DNA from: Macrobrachium rosenbergii
Taxonomy: Eukaryota > Arthropoda > Malacostraca > Decapoda > Palaemonidae
Reading direction: 5' to 3'
NCBI RefSeq assembly: GCF_040412425.1
Contig: NC_089743.1
Location: forward strand, 81,008,471 to 81,072,470
DNA: 64,000 bases
The position numbers were made by a program, and so were the translations under genes. Below the pieces are notes generated by a model. That model had not been told where the DNA came from. It made no database searches and was given only the letters and a program-made list of their open reading frames with translations. Each line of letters starts with the position of its first letter. The stretch's first letter is position 1. Below, in pieces: positions 53,822 through 64,000 of this stretch.

Positions 53822-54180
53822 AGCTGTAAAAATTAAATAAATAAGAAGTAATTTGACCATGTACATCCCTTACAACCTGAAGCTTAATTTATTCTAGTAT
53901 GCACCTTATTTCTGGGAGACTCCATGATACACCTGCTGTAAAAGGAACCACTCAAAGTAATAGCATAATATAATATGAACTGTTTTCATAAAAACAATCC
54001 CTTAAACCTTACACATTTTCAAATCAATTAAAAGTGAAAATTTCACTGGGTTTCTTTCAACTTCCTTCAAATAAAAAAGAAATTTTTCTTGAAAATACCA
54101 AATTTACTTTTCCGATACAAACCTATCAGTTTATGAGCTATCTCAGATACCAAGAAGAAGAAAATGTAAATTGTCATGAA

Positions 54181-54433
54181 ATTTATTTGGACACTTATCT
54201 ACTGTTAAAGTTAGCTTATATCTCTGTGCCAGTAGGTGAGTCAGCACAAGTAGGTGAGTCAGCATCCAAACAAAAGATCGAAAGGCTGCCTGGATGACTG
54301 TCTAGTTCACCTGTTCTCCACCAAGTGTGTTTTGAATGTTTTAGCTTGTCAGAATTCTCCTTGAGAGCCCCATAAGTTGTGGGCAGGCTGGGTGGGGTCT
54401 ACTTTAACAGTAGGTAAATATCCAAATAATAAA
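54181..54433. mobile_element. MITE family A, short copy
   Basis: TTTATTTGGACACTTATCTA plus CTGTTAAAGTTAGC, and the inverse CTTTAACAGTAGGTAAATAT plus CCAAATAATAAA, are TIRs of about 35 bp. A second end motif (CTTACCTACTGTTAAAGTCA) follows at about 54470, the same arrangement as near 13640. AGTAGGTGAGTCAGCA occurs twice side by side inside. Confidence 0.82.
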
Positions 54434-55108
54434 TCTGATTAAGAAAATTTATATTATTTGGGATGAATCTTACCTACTGTTAAAGTCAGCCGATTCCCAC
54501 ACTGAGCAGAGGAAGGTGGGTAGTGTAGCTAGAGAAAATCCGCTCAGCCAATTGAGCTAAGGGTTTCTTGCATGAAACCCAAAACATTCTTATATTATCT
54601 GGAATCCTTTCAGGATCTTAATGCTGCCAGAAGTTAGATTCCATTTATGGAGCATGGTTCTCATACGTATGCAGCAGAGAGCAGCCTTGTGGAGAAAACC
54701 GCTTCAATTCAGCCAGAATGAAACAGCAGCAGCTTGAAGAGACTCCTGTGCCTGGGTCCAAAAGCCCAATAAAACAACAGCCTCTAAAAATAAATACCAA
54801 TATATGTACAGTAAACCCCTGTATTCGCGGGGGATGTGTACCACAACTCCTTGCAAATAGTTAAAATCCATGAACAGTTAACAACCCCGCCCCCCTCTAA
54901 AAATGCTTATAACTGCCTATCTTGAAAGTTCAAATAACAAATGTATACCTTAAACTAGCATCCTACATCAAATATACCTTAAACTATTATCCTATTACTG
55001 TATTAATCTTTGAAATGATATAATTAATATAATTTCCAAGTCATCTTAAACATTTTACTCTTAAAAATATAATACATATGTACTGTACTTGTAACCCTTC
55101 CAGCCAGT

Positions 55109-55111
<3 letters not shown>

Positions 55112-55185
<74 letters not shown>
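55112..55185. repeat. (GA)n microsatellite
   Basis: A pure GA run of about 74 bp. Confidence 0.97.
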
Positions 55186-55188
<3 letters not shown>

Positions 55189-55259
55189 ATCTTTCTATCA
55201 ACCTCTCTCCTTTCTATCTATCTATCTAACCATCTCTCACATTCTGAGTATCCTTTGGC

Positions 55260-55261
<2 letters not shown>

Positions 55262-55331
<70 letters not shown>
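55262..55331. repeat. (GA)n microsatellite
   Basis: A pure GA run of about 70 bp. Confidence 0.97.
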
Positions 55332-55335
<4 letters not shown>

Positions 55336-55442
55336 GTTTGTTCTTACATATTATGACAAACAAAGAGAGAATAACTTTGGAAAGAGAGAGAGACAGAGAA
55401 GTTATTCTTACGTTAGATGTCACAAGATGGAAATTCATGATG

Positions 55443-55445
<3 letters not shown>

Positions 55446-55531
<86 letters not shown>
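55446..55531. repeat. (GA)n microsatellite
   Basis: A pure GA run of about 86 bp. Confidence 0.97.
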
Positions 55532-55536
<5 letters not shown>

Positions 55537-55800
55537 TTTCAGTATCCTTGACCATCTGTAGGCAACATTACCTCCCCTTGTGGCCTATGTCAATATGTCA
55601 AGTCAATATATCAAGTTAATTGACAGTTACTTGCACCCCCCTCACTCTGAAGAATCCAAGAAAAAGACTAGGAATGATATGCATTTGTTTAAAATTTTTA
55701 ATAATTTACTATGCAAATGCAAAAAGTTCTAATTATAGCATGGAAAATATTAAAAAAATTAATAACAAAGTAACGTCACGTTTATCTATAAAAATGAAAT

Positions 55801-56075
55801 TTTTATGGTAAAATAAAGTTTTAAATATACTTACCAAGTAATCACATGGCTATAGTTTCCTCGTGCCCAGCAGCTTAAATTAAAAAATTCGCGGGTAATG
55901 CTTCGAAGTTCATTGTAGACAACTGGTACCTCCCATAACGGGAATACCAGGAACGACTTAGCACACAACCTCTTCTGTTATGCCAAAAGTCCATCGGAGG
56001 GAAGGCGGGAGGGCTCCGATTATGTGAATACTTGGTAAGTATAGTATATATAAAACTTTATTTCACCATAAAAGT
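55801..56075. mobile_element. MITE C (AAATAAAGTTTTA..ACTTACCAAGTA ends)
   Basis: Left arm 55801-55847 (TTTTATGGTAAAATAAAGTT, TTACCAAGTAATCACAT) pairs with the inverted right arm 56022-56075 over about 47 bp. The interior is unrelated and less AT-rich. A further arm copy (AACTTACCAAGTAGTTACAT) begins at about 56090. No coding sequence. Confidence 0.82.
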
Positions 56076-56130
56076 GTCATTTTTATATAAGTAACTTACC
56101 AAGTAGTTACATAGCTGATTCCCACATTGA

Positions 56131-58538
56131 CAGGAGGTGGGATACATGGACATAATCTACTCCAGAACATTAAGACATGCAATAAAATTGAAACAAAAAA
56201 GTTGCTAGCACTGAAAACAATGCTTGCCATTCCTTATTAGTTAAGAGAGCCTGCAGTAGAAAACTTCCTCTGGTTGGTGCTCAACTTAACCTGTAGCGAT
56301 GTGTGGTATAGCCAAGAGCATCTGCTACTTAAGTGGGAGCTTTGCAGCGAAGAAGTTCACTCGAATAGTGCCAAGAACCCAATTTGGAAAAACCAAGCGG
56401 GGCCAAGCTGAGCTGCACCGAACTGAGCCGACCACGTGAACACGATCCAGTCGGGTGGTAGGCGGTGGACTGGGAGGCAAGTGGGCAAGCCGAGCCGGGC
56501 CAGTCTCGCGAACACAGCCAGGGGCTGGGCGGGGTGAGCAAGCCGAGCGAGCCGATTGTGCGAAAGCGATCGGAACTGGAAGGGGCAGAACTTGTCTACC
56601 ATGAACTAGTGCTAATTTCCCAAACTCTAAACTCCTTCAAGGCCAAGTCCCCTCGAGAAGAAGGTTTAAAGGGGAATTCTGTGTCTGCTATCCTACATGC
56701 TCAAACCCTAAGGTTCAAGACATGAGGATGAAACCCGGCCAAGCAACCGAAGCAGCTGGCAAGCAGTATCGAGACACGCACCAAGACACCTGGGTGTCTC
56801 GGCACTTTCTCTGGTACTATGCCTCTTGCCAGGAGAGCGCTCATGGTTCATAGAATTCGAGCGACCTACAGGACTCCCAAAAATCGGGTGCGGCTGCTTT
56901 CGGTTTCCTAAGAAATTGAAAAGAGCCAGGCACAGAACCAGTCTTAGATGCAGACGCAGCCCCCGAAACACGAGACCCCAGAGGAGAATGCAAATCAGTT
57001 CCCGCCTGAGGGTGGGAAGAGCCAATGAGAGAAACTTGTCTCCCAGAAGAGAGTCAGTCCCTTAGAAGTCCCACAGGACTCCTGATGGGAACCTCTTCCC
57101 TGCTTCTTCTGGTGTTCGAACCAACAGGATCGAGACACCAGGCTGGGAACCCGACCAAGCACTGGTAAGTACTCGGGAGTGCTTGCAGTGCTGGCAGGTG
57201 ATTGCACAAATGTCATTTGAAAAATAATCTCTGTGCATTGGAAATGCTCGCTCTCTCTTCCTTGCAGATTTCTTTTATTTTTAAATGTAAGTATATATAG
57301 CATTTATTAATTTTCATTATTTTAAGCCATAGTTTTGCTATGCTTTATTATTTTATTATTTGAAGTTACATTGGTCTACCTTTAGGAATTAAAGGGCTCA
57401 TTAATTTATTATTCATTTGTTTGAGGACTGATGCTTCATTTTGGGGAGATATCCATTGTTCCTTGTGTTGACCTAGAGGTCCCTTCATGGAATGGGTAAA
57501 TCCAAGGCTACTGACCCAAAACTATAATTGTTTCTTCCTCACCATTGCCTCAGGGTAAACACAAATATGGCCGCACATGAGGAAAGTGGTGTCACATTGT
57601 CTTAGTTTATATTTTCATTTTCTATTTCTAACAATATTATTATCACATAAAACTGCCCTCAGTTATAATGAGATGCGTTTTCTTAAATAAAGCCCTTTTT
57701 TTTTTAAGAATCAAAAGGGAGTCTTCAATAGCCTTATTTGCACAATGAGGAAAGTACATTTGGCATCGCTCTTTCACACCCTGAGACCCTCCGTTGACCA
57801 AGTACGCTACGTAGACTATAGACCAGACCCTGTGACCCCTCATCTACAACGGCTCTGGTAAGGTTTAGCCTATGTCTTTGACTTTAACCTATGGGAAACT
57901 CATTATGAACTTATCCAATTGTCCCAATAGCCTCATAACAAAAATACAATAAATACCACTACATCGACAACTTGTGTAGGCTATAGGCTACCTCAAAAAC
58001 TATCAGAAAAATCACAGTCCACCACCTTCAGAATAAATAAATCATTTCACTATAAACATTTAGATAAAAATAGGCATAAAATAACATAGAAAAACGCCAA
58101 TTATTACAGTCTATCACCGCGACAGCCGGCTTAGAATTACTAATATCATTTCACTATAAACATTTAGATAAAAATAGGCATAGCCTAGCATAGGCAGCAA
58201 AGCCCATATTGCTGGGTTGCTATGGTTCATAAGTTCAGAGAGAAATTAGGCTATTATTTAGCCTAATATAATGATCGAAATTACTATTTGGCCTAATACC
58301 ATTAACATCGTTCAATTTTACCCATACTCTAATAGCAGCACTGTATGACATATAAGTTCTACCATTAACCTCGTATAAATTATAATCTGTCTTGAAAGCT
58401 GCCGAAGTTAGAATTGTTTACGTTTAGACCTCCAATAGGTCTATTGTAATTTAACATGATTTACAACCCCTGGCATCACGTGAATAAAAAATAAAACAAA
58501 CCTACATACACGAATCTCTAAAATTAAAAAATACGTAC
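56131..58538. other. Presumed translin intron 1, no gene recognised
   Basis: 56330-57100 is GC-richer and has GAGCCG / AAGCCGAGC sub-repeats; the frames there show no family motif. The rest is AT-rich. Confidence 0.4.
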
Positions 58539-58680
58539 CTGTCAGTAAGAATGATACGATTAGCTACACAAATTAGATCTTGCGCTTCACGTTCACAACC
58601 AGCGACGTAGGTCACAGGTCAATCAACGCTGAAATGTAAACAAACAAGTTCAGATCCGTTCTTTGCAGTAAATAGTCGAC
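58539..58680 (-). other. TSN: Candidate non-coding first exon and promoter side of translin
   Basis: On the minus strand a good donor, TGACAG/GTACGT, falls at 58539/58538. The coding ATG sits right behind an acceptor at 53824, so an upstream 5' UTR exon is needed, and this is the best donor I noticed above it. The sequence behind it is less AT-rich (GACCTACGTCGCTGG). The upstream limit is arbitrary; no TATA box or initiator is claimed. Implied intron 1 is about 4.7 kb. Confidence 0.4.
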
Positions 58681-60324
58681 TTCTTGTAATTACAATCGAG
58701 ATTGTAATGAGGTGAATGAAATAATGACACATTAAGCAGAGGAAAAATTGTTAAAAGTGTAAAAAAAAAGACAGTACTGGTGAAAGAACAAGCAAAAGAA
58801 CAACAAATGTGATTGAGAAAACAAGACGACCTCTTGCAGAAATAAAACTGAATGGAAGGAAAAGGACGAAAGAATTTGCAAGCAAATAAAAAGTGACAGA
58901 AATAAGGAGCTATGGTAAAATATTGATGGACACTGAAACAATAACAGAAGATGAAAAGAGACTAGACACTTGTATGAACAACAAAGTAATAAGCTGAATA
59001 GGCCTAAGAGGAAGCTAATTAAAGTGGTGCCACAGAGCATGTTTTCCGGCACCTTTTAAAATCTTGCCGCCAGGCTTTGTACCAAGTATCGAATATTATT
59101 TTTCGTGTCCGCGTGCAGTCAGTTACAAAACATACAGGATAAGTTTCACAGAAGAATATTATGAATAACCAAATGTACAACTGTGACATTAAGGGAGAAA
59201 CAGGATCATCCTCAATGAGTGGTGTAGAATAAGGATCTATCTCAATACTCTTACATAAAGGACGAAATATAAAAGAAAATAATCATAGACAGGGAAGAAA
59301 CATAATCGAAATGGTGGAAAACAAAAGATACGTGACAAATTTGAAGTTTAGAGCTGCTAAACTGTTGGCGATAATCGAAATAAACCCGAAAGCTTGTCTT
59401 AACACAAGAAATAGAAGTAAGCAATTAATGTAGAAGAGAGGTAGGATAATACCTAGTATCCATAGCAAAGGAAAAGGAACAGCAATTTAAATACCACACG
59501 AACGGAATAAATACGAAACAGGCCCTATCAGTGGGCAATTCCAAAAGTAGCCGGCTGGACTGCAGACAACAGAAGAAATTTTGCAAACACTCGAAGGTGA
59601 AATACCTGAAAAGGCTACTTGATGAAAATTAATTATCAGTTAATGACATAACTGGCCGTTTTCAGCGTGGAGGATGTAGGGTGTGGGGTGATCTCACGTA
59701 GCCTACGGAAGACGCTAAAGGGTGGAGTCTTACGCGAGCTCACACAAGAACCGAATACCCAAGACCCACTAACTTGGGGTTCGAAAAACCATACACTGCA
59801 CAATTATTCGGCATGGCTATAAAAAGTTCTTTAACAATGTATCTTGAATTACAGCGCTCACACACCCGTGGAAGCGAGGAACTATTTGTTTACAAGGTCC
59901 AGACTGTCGCTGGTTTACATTCTATGAATCAGCTCATGGCCCACTCTGCGCAGTCGACTCGGGTGATTCATCATTAAACCTCTGTCTGGCCGACCTGTCG
60001 TAGTGGGTCCAGAGAATACCATAAAACGCAAGTCGAGGACTTGGGACAAGAACAAAACATTCAGTTATGTTAATTGATTTTACACACGGAATTACAGTAC
60101 TAATCCCAGCTCGGGTCGAATGCAACCTATTTAGTTGAGCTAATCACGCACTTATACAGAGATAATAAAGTTTTAATATTAGTGTCTTGATAAAATTTTT
60201 TATTTGTATTGTAAATGTTTTATATATGTATACTCATTAATAACATTTTGACATTTTATATTTTTAGAACTTGAAAATAAACGAAGTATTGTTTGAAACG
60301 TTGTTTTAAGATGACGACTGCAGC
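58681..60324. other. Upstream of translin, no gene recognised
   Basis: Purine-rich on the plus strand from 58.7 to 59.5 kb; more balanced near 59.7-59.9 kb. I found no exon with a recognisable domain. Confidence 0.4.
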
Positions 60325-60347
60325 ACAACAACAACAACAACAACAAC

Positions 60348-60419
<72 letters not shown>
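60325..60419. repeat. (ACA)n(ATA)n microsatellite
   Basis: About nine ACA units pass into about 23 ATA units. The long poly-Leu and poly-Tyr frames on the minus strand are its translations. Confidence 0.95.
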
Positions 60420-60420
<1 letters not shown>

Positions 60421-61654
60421 TTCCCAACACCCAGAATTATAAGATTTACGACAAGCATTAGTAACAGGAACTTCGGGTCTAAAATTCACAAATGACTTCA
60501 ACACAAATCTCAAACGACGAGCAATGACACACCCTTTTGGCACACAACAAATGCTAAGAATACTGATGTGCATGACACTGACAATATCATCAATTCTCCT
60601 TTTTTACCTTTTACATATTTCGGCCGAAATATTTACTCGGTCACTCGGAGTATCAGAATTTTACTTCAGAATTTGCAAAAAGAGAGAAACGAACACGATA
60701 GGCTACCTATTTGGATGATTCACGGCATTCAGCGACTGCGCCGACAATGATAGTCGGATAAAAAGATGACGATCGTTTGGTGATTTTAGTAATAGTGTTA
60801 TCAAACACGGGGGGAGTGGGTGATATTTGCATTAACACACTTAACGATCCCGAAAAAGAGATTATCGTAGCAACGTAAATTCGAGGGACGACAACGTAAC
60901 AGTTCAGGAACTCATGTCTACAATACGTCAGAGAAAGTATAACTATCCCAGTTATTGTGATGTGTTCAACCGAAGGCTTAATTCACGACTTAGCAGAGAT
61001 GCCTTAACTGCACAGTCAAGCACGAAAATGCTTATGGCAAAAAATATGAACAAGGGGAATGATTCTTCCCTCCACAACATAATACATCTTCCAACCAGAA
61101 GGGACACGAAAATTCTGAGATATTATGCTGTGAGGCTTCACTTCCAACCATAACCGGAGAAAAGGCTTGAACCCATTAAAATGGAAAATTCCCGTACACT
61201 CGCCCTCCTATGTCTCAAGTACTTAATTTGTGGGCCTCTTTCGTTTGGGCTATTGCCGTTCTCGCCACGGAAACATCCAGTCTCGGTTGGAAGGAGTGGT
61301 GGCCCTCAGAGGAAAGTATAACAACGACAGGACTTTTCTTTTCTGCACAGGATCGTCGTCTAGTTCATCATCCAGGGCCGCAGGGACCCGAGGGAGTCTT
61401 TTTTTGGCGGGTCCGACTCTCGAAAACAAGTACCGGTCGCAATGACGGTTCCTCATGAGTAAACCTTGGTAGGCTTCCTTCGAGGGCGGACTTTACATAT
61501 CAAAGGACCTTCTTATCCATAAGGTGGCTTAGGCCTAGGCGTGACCTAGGCATTCATTGGTTGTTGAACTTAGGTCAGCCTATCGCGGAAGGGTCTTAGC
61601 ACAGGGACGTCATGCCCAGAGGTGACGCTGGAGAGTACAATATGGAGGCCATCT

Positions 61655-61656
<2 letters not shown>
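60420..61656. other. No gene recognised
   Basis: 61200-61560 is less AT-rich, with 70-80 codon frames on both strands, but without a motif I know. Confidence 0.4.

Positions 61657-61686
<30 letters not shown>
61657..61686. repeat. (GT)n microsatellite
   Basis: About 15 GT units. Confidence 0.95.
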
Positions 61687-61689
<3 letters not shown>

Positions 61690-63247
61690 ATGCCCTTGGA
61701 ACTCGAACAAGCTTAAGCCGGCAGGATCAGCGTTTTTAAATGTCTCGCACCTGCACAGAGAACCCCAAATTACAATGACCAAAGGAAGGAATTGACATCA
61801 GACCTCCATATAACGTTCATGCAGTAATAGATTGTAACATACATACATATAATCTGGGGAAGTGTAATAATGTTTTAATAAGCTGAGTCCAACAGATTGC
61901 ATTAAGGAGTTGGAAAAAATAATAGAGGAGTGATGCTATGTTAATTTACAAATTAACTTAAAGGCAAGACAGTAATCAAATACTGGTTGAAAGGGCACAA
62001 AGGAAGTAATGAAAGAGGGAAATATTAGGCAGGGTACAGCATCTAGACCAAAATTATGTTCAGTTCGAACAAGGTCAATATAATAAGCAGTAAAACGATA
62101 ACAGTGATATGGAATAAAATAACAAATGTTTTGGTATATTGGAATGATAGAATGTCCCGTAGTAAAAAAAAAGAAGGAACTGTAGGCGATTGTAACGGCA
62201 CGGAGGTAATAAAAAAAATTATAACTTTTAGCACAAGTCCTCAGAAGACGGGAATATTGGTGATAAATAAAAAGAAGAAAAGTAGAAAAGCTAAAAGACT
62301 GGTTAAAATTTTATTTTTGAAGCACTGAAGGACATTACTTGTGGGAATGGTTCGGGAAAGGGAGACCAAGGCTTAAGCATATGCAAAGGGTAAGGAAAAC
62401 GGAAGATATGTTGTAGAAAATCAGGAAGCATGGGTATGTCAGCCCTTGCATTTAGAGGTACGATTAAAAGTACACAAGACACCAGCAGTACTTACAATGC
62501 CTTCAGATACTGCAACGTGTGGAGAGAAGAAGAAAAAGAAATGAAAGAATCAGAAGGACTGTAGTGTGGGATAACAAGAAAGTTCTTGAAACAAGCTGTA
62601 AAAAAGCCATGTTGTGGACTAATAGTAGAGGCAGTGGAGAACAGAGCTGAGTATAAAAAATGTGCTTTTAAGTAATACAGTAACATCAGATAACAGGATT
62701 AATTAGAGACAGTGGAAGCTCAAGTAAGGAACCATATGAGGGATGGAGGGTAGCAAATCCATTTGAAATATGTAAAACTTATGGAAATCAAACGTGAAGG
62801 AGAAAGAAATTACAGGAAAAAAAAAACGTTCAGAAGACTGAAAGTAAAACAGTGAGGCAAAAAGGAAAATAGATAAAAGAAATCATGAATGGTGAAGCTG
62901 AGTTTTGTAAAAGGAGATGACACCGAAAACTTAAATACCAAAAAACCTGTCACTGTAATGAACATAAAATTAAACACACTACAACTGAAAGAAATTTACG
63001 GAAACAGGAATAAGGGCAGGTAACGTGAATTGTAAAGAGGAGCTGTTGATACCACGGAACATCTGCTTAGATGTAGAGTTGACAAATGCAAGTAGTTGCA
63101 AAGAGCTAAGTGATACTGAAAAATAGAAATAAAAAATAAATAAAAAAGGGCTAGCACAATATATTATATAGGTTTTAGAGAAAAAGATGTGTAGATGGTA
63201 ACTGATGGCAACGAACTTTCTGTAAACTATAGTGCTCTCCACTTACA
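61687..63247. other. A/G-rich stretch, no gene recognised
   Basis: Strong purine bias on the plus strand. The Lys-rich frame at 62056-62328 is explained by composition. A short RDSGSSSKEPYEGWR-type frame near 62.7 kb hints at a decayed LINE but is too weak to call. Confidence 0.4.
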
Positions 63248-63558
63248 CTAGTAGCGGGAGGGTAGTGACATCAGTGCACCTCACGCGGTGCACTGTAGGT
63301 ATTACTTCAAGGTCTTTGCAGTGTCCCCTCGGCCCCTAGCTGCAACCCCTTTCATTCCTTTTACTGTACCTCCGTTCATATTATCTTCCATCTCACTCTC
63401 CACCCTCTCCTAACAATTGTCTCATAGTGCAACTGTGAGGTTTTCCTCCTGTTACACCTTTCAAACCCTCTTAGTGACAATTTCCCTTTCAGCTTTGAAT
63501 GACCTCATAGGTCCCAGCGCATGGCCTTTGGCCTAAATTCTAAATATTCTATTGTAAT
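63248..63558 (+). repeat. Dispersed repeat B, about 310 bp
   Basis: The inverse of 21152-21470 over its full length (GGCCCCTAGCTGCAACCCCT, GAGGTTTTCCTCCTGTTACA, CATGGCCTTTGGCCTAAATT). No ORF or TIR. Confidence 0.85.
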
Positions 63559-64000
63559 CTACTAGTAGTGTATCCACAATCAAAGTGTTTTGGAAAACGC
63601 ATTCGCTTTTTAATAAAAAATGAGGATGATCTACAGTATTTTACTTTTTGTTTTCATGTCCAGAGTACAGGGAAGACTATAAATTAGTAGAACTTCAGCG
63701 GCCTTATGAGGAAAACTCGGCAGAAATTACAGGAAAGTTACTTTTCAGTGAGGAAAATACAGAATAAATGAAAGCAGCTCTACACTGAAAGTGAAAGATA
63801 GGAAAGAAAAGAATCAGAGAGACATTAGAGGAGCTGTTGCAAAGGTTAAGCCTTGACCTATCACGACACCATGGCCCACAGCGCCATGAACATAAAAGAG
63901 GCTATGCTTGTAGTGAAAACTAGATTAAATATGCTCACTATGAAGGAAAACTTCGGAGAAAAATAAACAGGTGAAATCCGTGCTCTCTGTAAAGAAGGTA
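63559..64000. other. No feature recognised
   Basis: The purine-rich end of the window. Nothing supportable. Confidence 0.4.

Larger units (their letters stand above)
54809..55800. mobile_element. Pogo/Tigger-like element with (GA)n arrays, right end missing
   Basis: Left end CAGTAAACCCCTGTATTCGC with TA. The interior follows 18392-20218: TTCCAGCCAGTAACAGAGAG, three (GA)n arrays, then CAATATGTCAAGTCAATATA and CAAATGCAAAAAGTTCTAAT and AAAGTAACGTCACGTTTA blocks. Similarity stops where MITE C begins at 55801, so the right half has been lost or displaced. Confidence 0.8.

Noticed and set aside
60200..60573. Poly-Leu and poly-Tyr minus-strand proteins
   Set aside because: Frames of the (ACA)n(ATA)n microsatellite.
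61200..61560. Possible CpG-rich promoter or exon
   Set aside because: Only modestly GC-rich; no domain, no clear splice signals, no neighbouring exon.
62056..62328. Lys-rich 90-codon ORF
   Set aside because: Explained by A-rich composition; no similarity recognised.

Overview
The window looks like nuclear DNA of a crustacean, most likely a decapod (shrimp, prawn or crab). This is an inference. It rests on one host gene split by very long introns, long (GA)n, (AT)n and (ATT)n microsatellites, a tRNA-derived SINE and other dispersed repeats of the kind known from decapod genomes, and several DIRS-type retrotransposons, which are described as common in Decapoda. There is no sign of bacterial genes, operons or CRISPR.

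Host gene: one gene is confidently recognised, translin (TSN), on the minus strand. Four coding exons (53666-53823, 39702-39880, 33753-33901, 11456-11649) join in frame through GT-AG introns of phase 0, 2 and 1. They give a complete 225-residue protein spread over 42 kb. A non-coding first exon is suggested just above 58.54 kb. Everything else between 11.6 and 58.5 kb lies in translin introns and is mostly mobile DNA.

Layout: 0-4.8 kb holds microsatellites, an isolated Gag-like ORF (2551-3045) and a MITE. 4838-9978 is a whole but frame-broken Ty3/Gypsy element with LTRs, a 4-bp target duplication, a tRNA-Trp-type primer site and a nested MITE. 11.1-11.4 kb is a MITE just past the translin stop codon. 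12.8-29.7 kb (intron) holds nested pogo/Tigger-like elements, a minus-strand DIRS-like relic (13.9-17.1 kb), a second DIRS reverse-transcriptase relic (22.0-22.75 kb), a SINE with a 15-bp target duplication, an internally deleted pogo transposase and a LINE fragment. 30.7-35.0 kb holds an 18-bp minisatellite, a hairpin-bearing dispersed repeat and an inverted-repeat element. 41.4-45.8 kb holds decayed tandem duplications that include a 5S-rRNA-derived sequence. 45.5-52.6 kb is a plus-strand DIRS-like retrotransposon (Gag, RT, RNase H, tyrosine recombinase) broken by three insertions. 54-56 kb holds further MITEs and (GA)n arrays. 58.7-64 kb lies upstream of translin, where I recognise only microsatellites and one dispersed repeat.

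No new multi-gene system was found. The most unusual signals are the 5S-derived tandem region, the pogo-like elements that carry long (GA)n arrays, in-window empty sites that prove TA-targeted insertion, and a MITE in the presumed translin 3' UTR.
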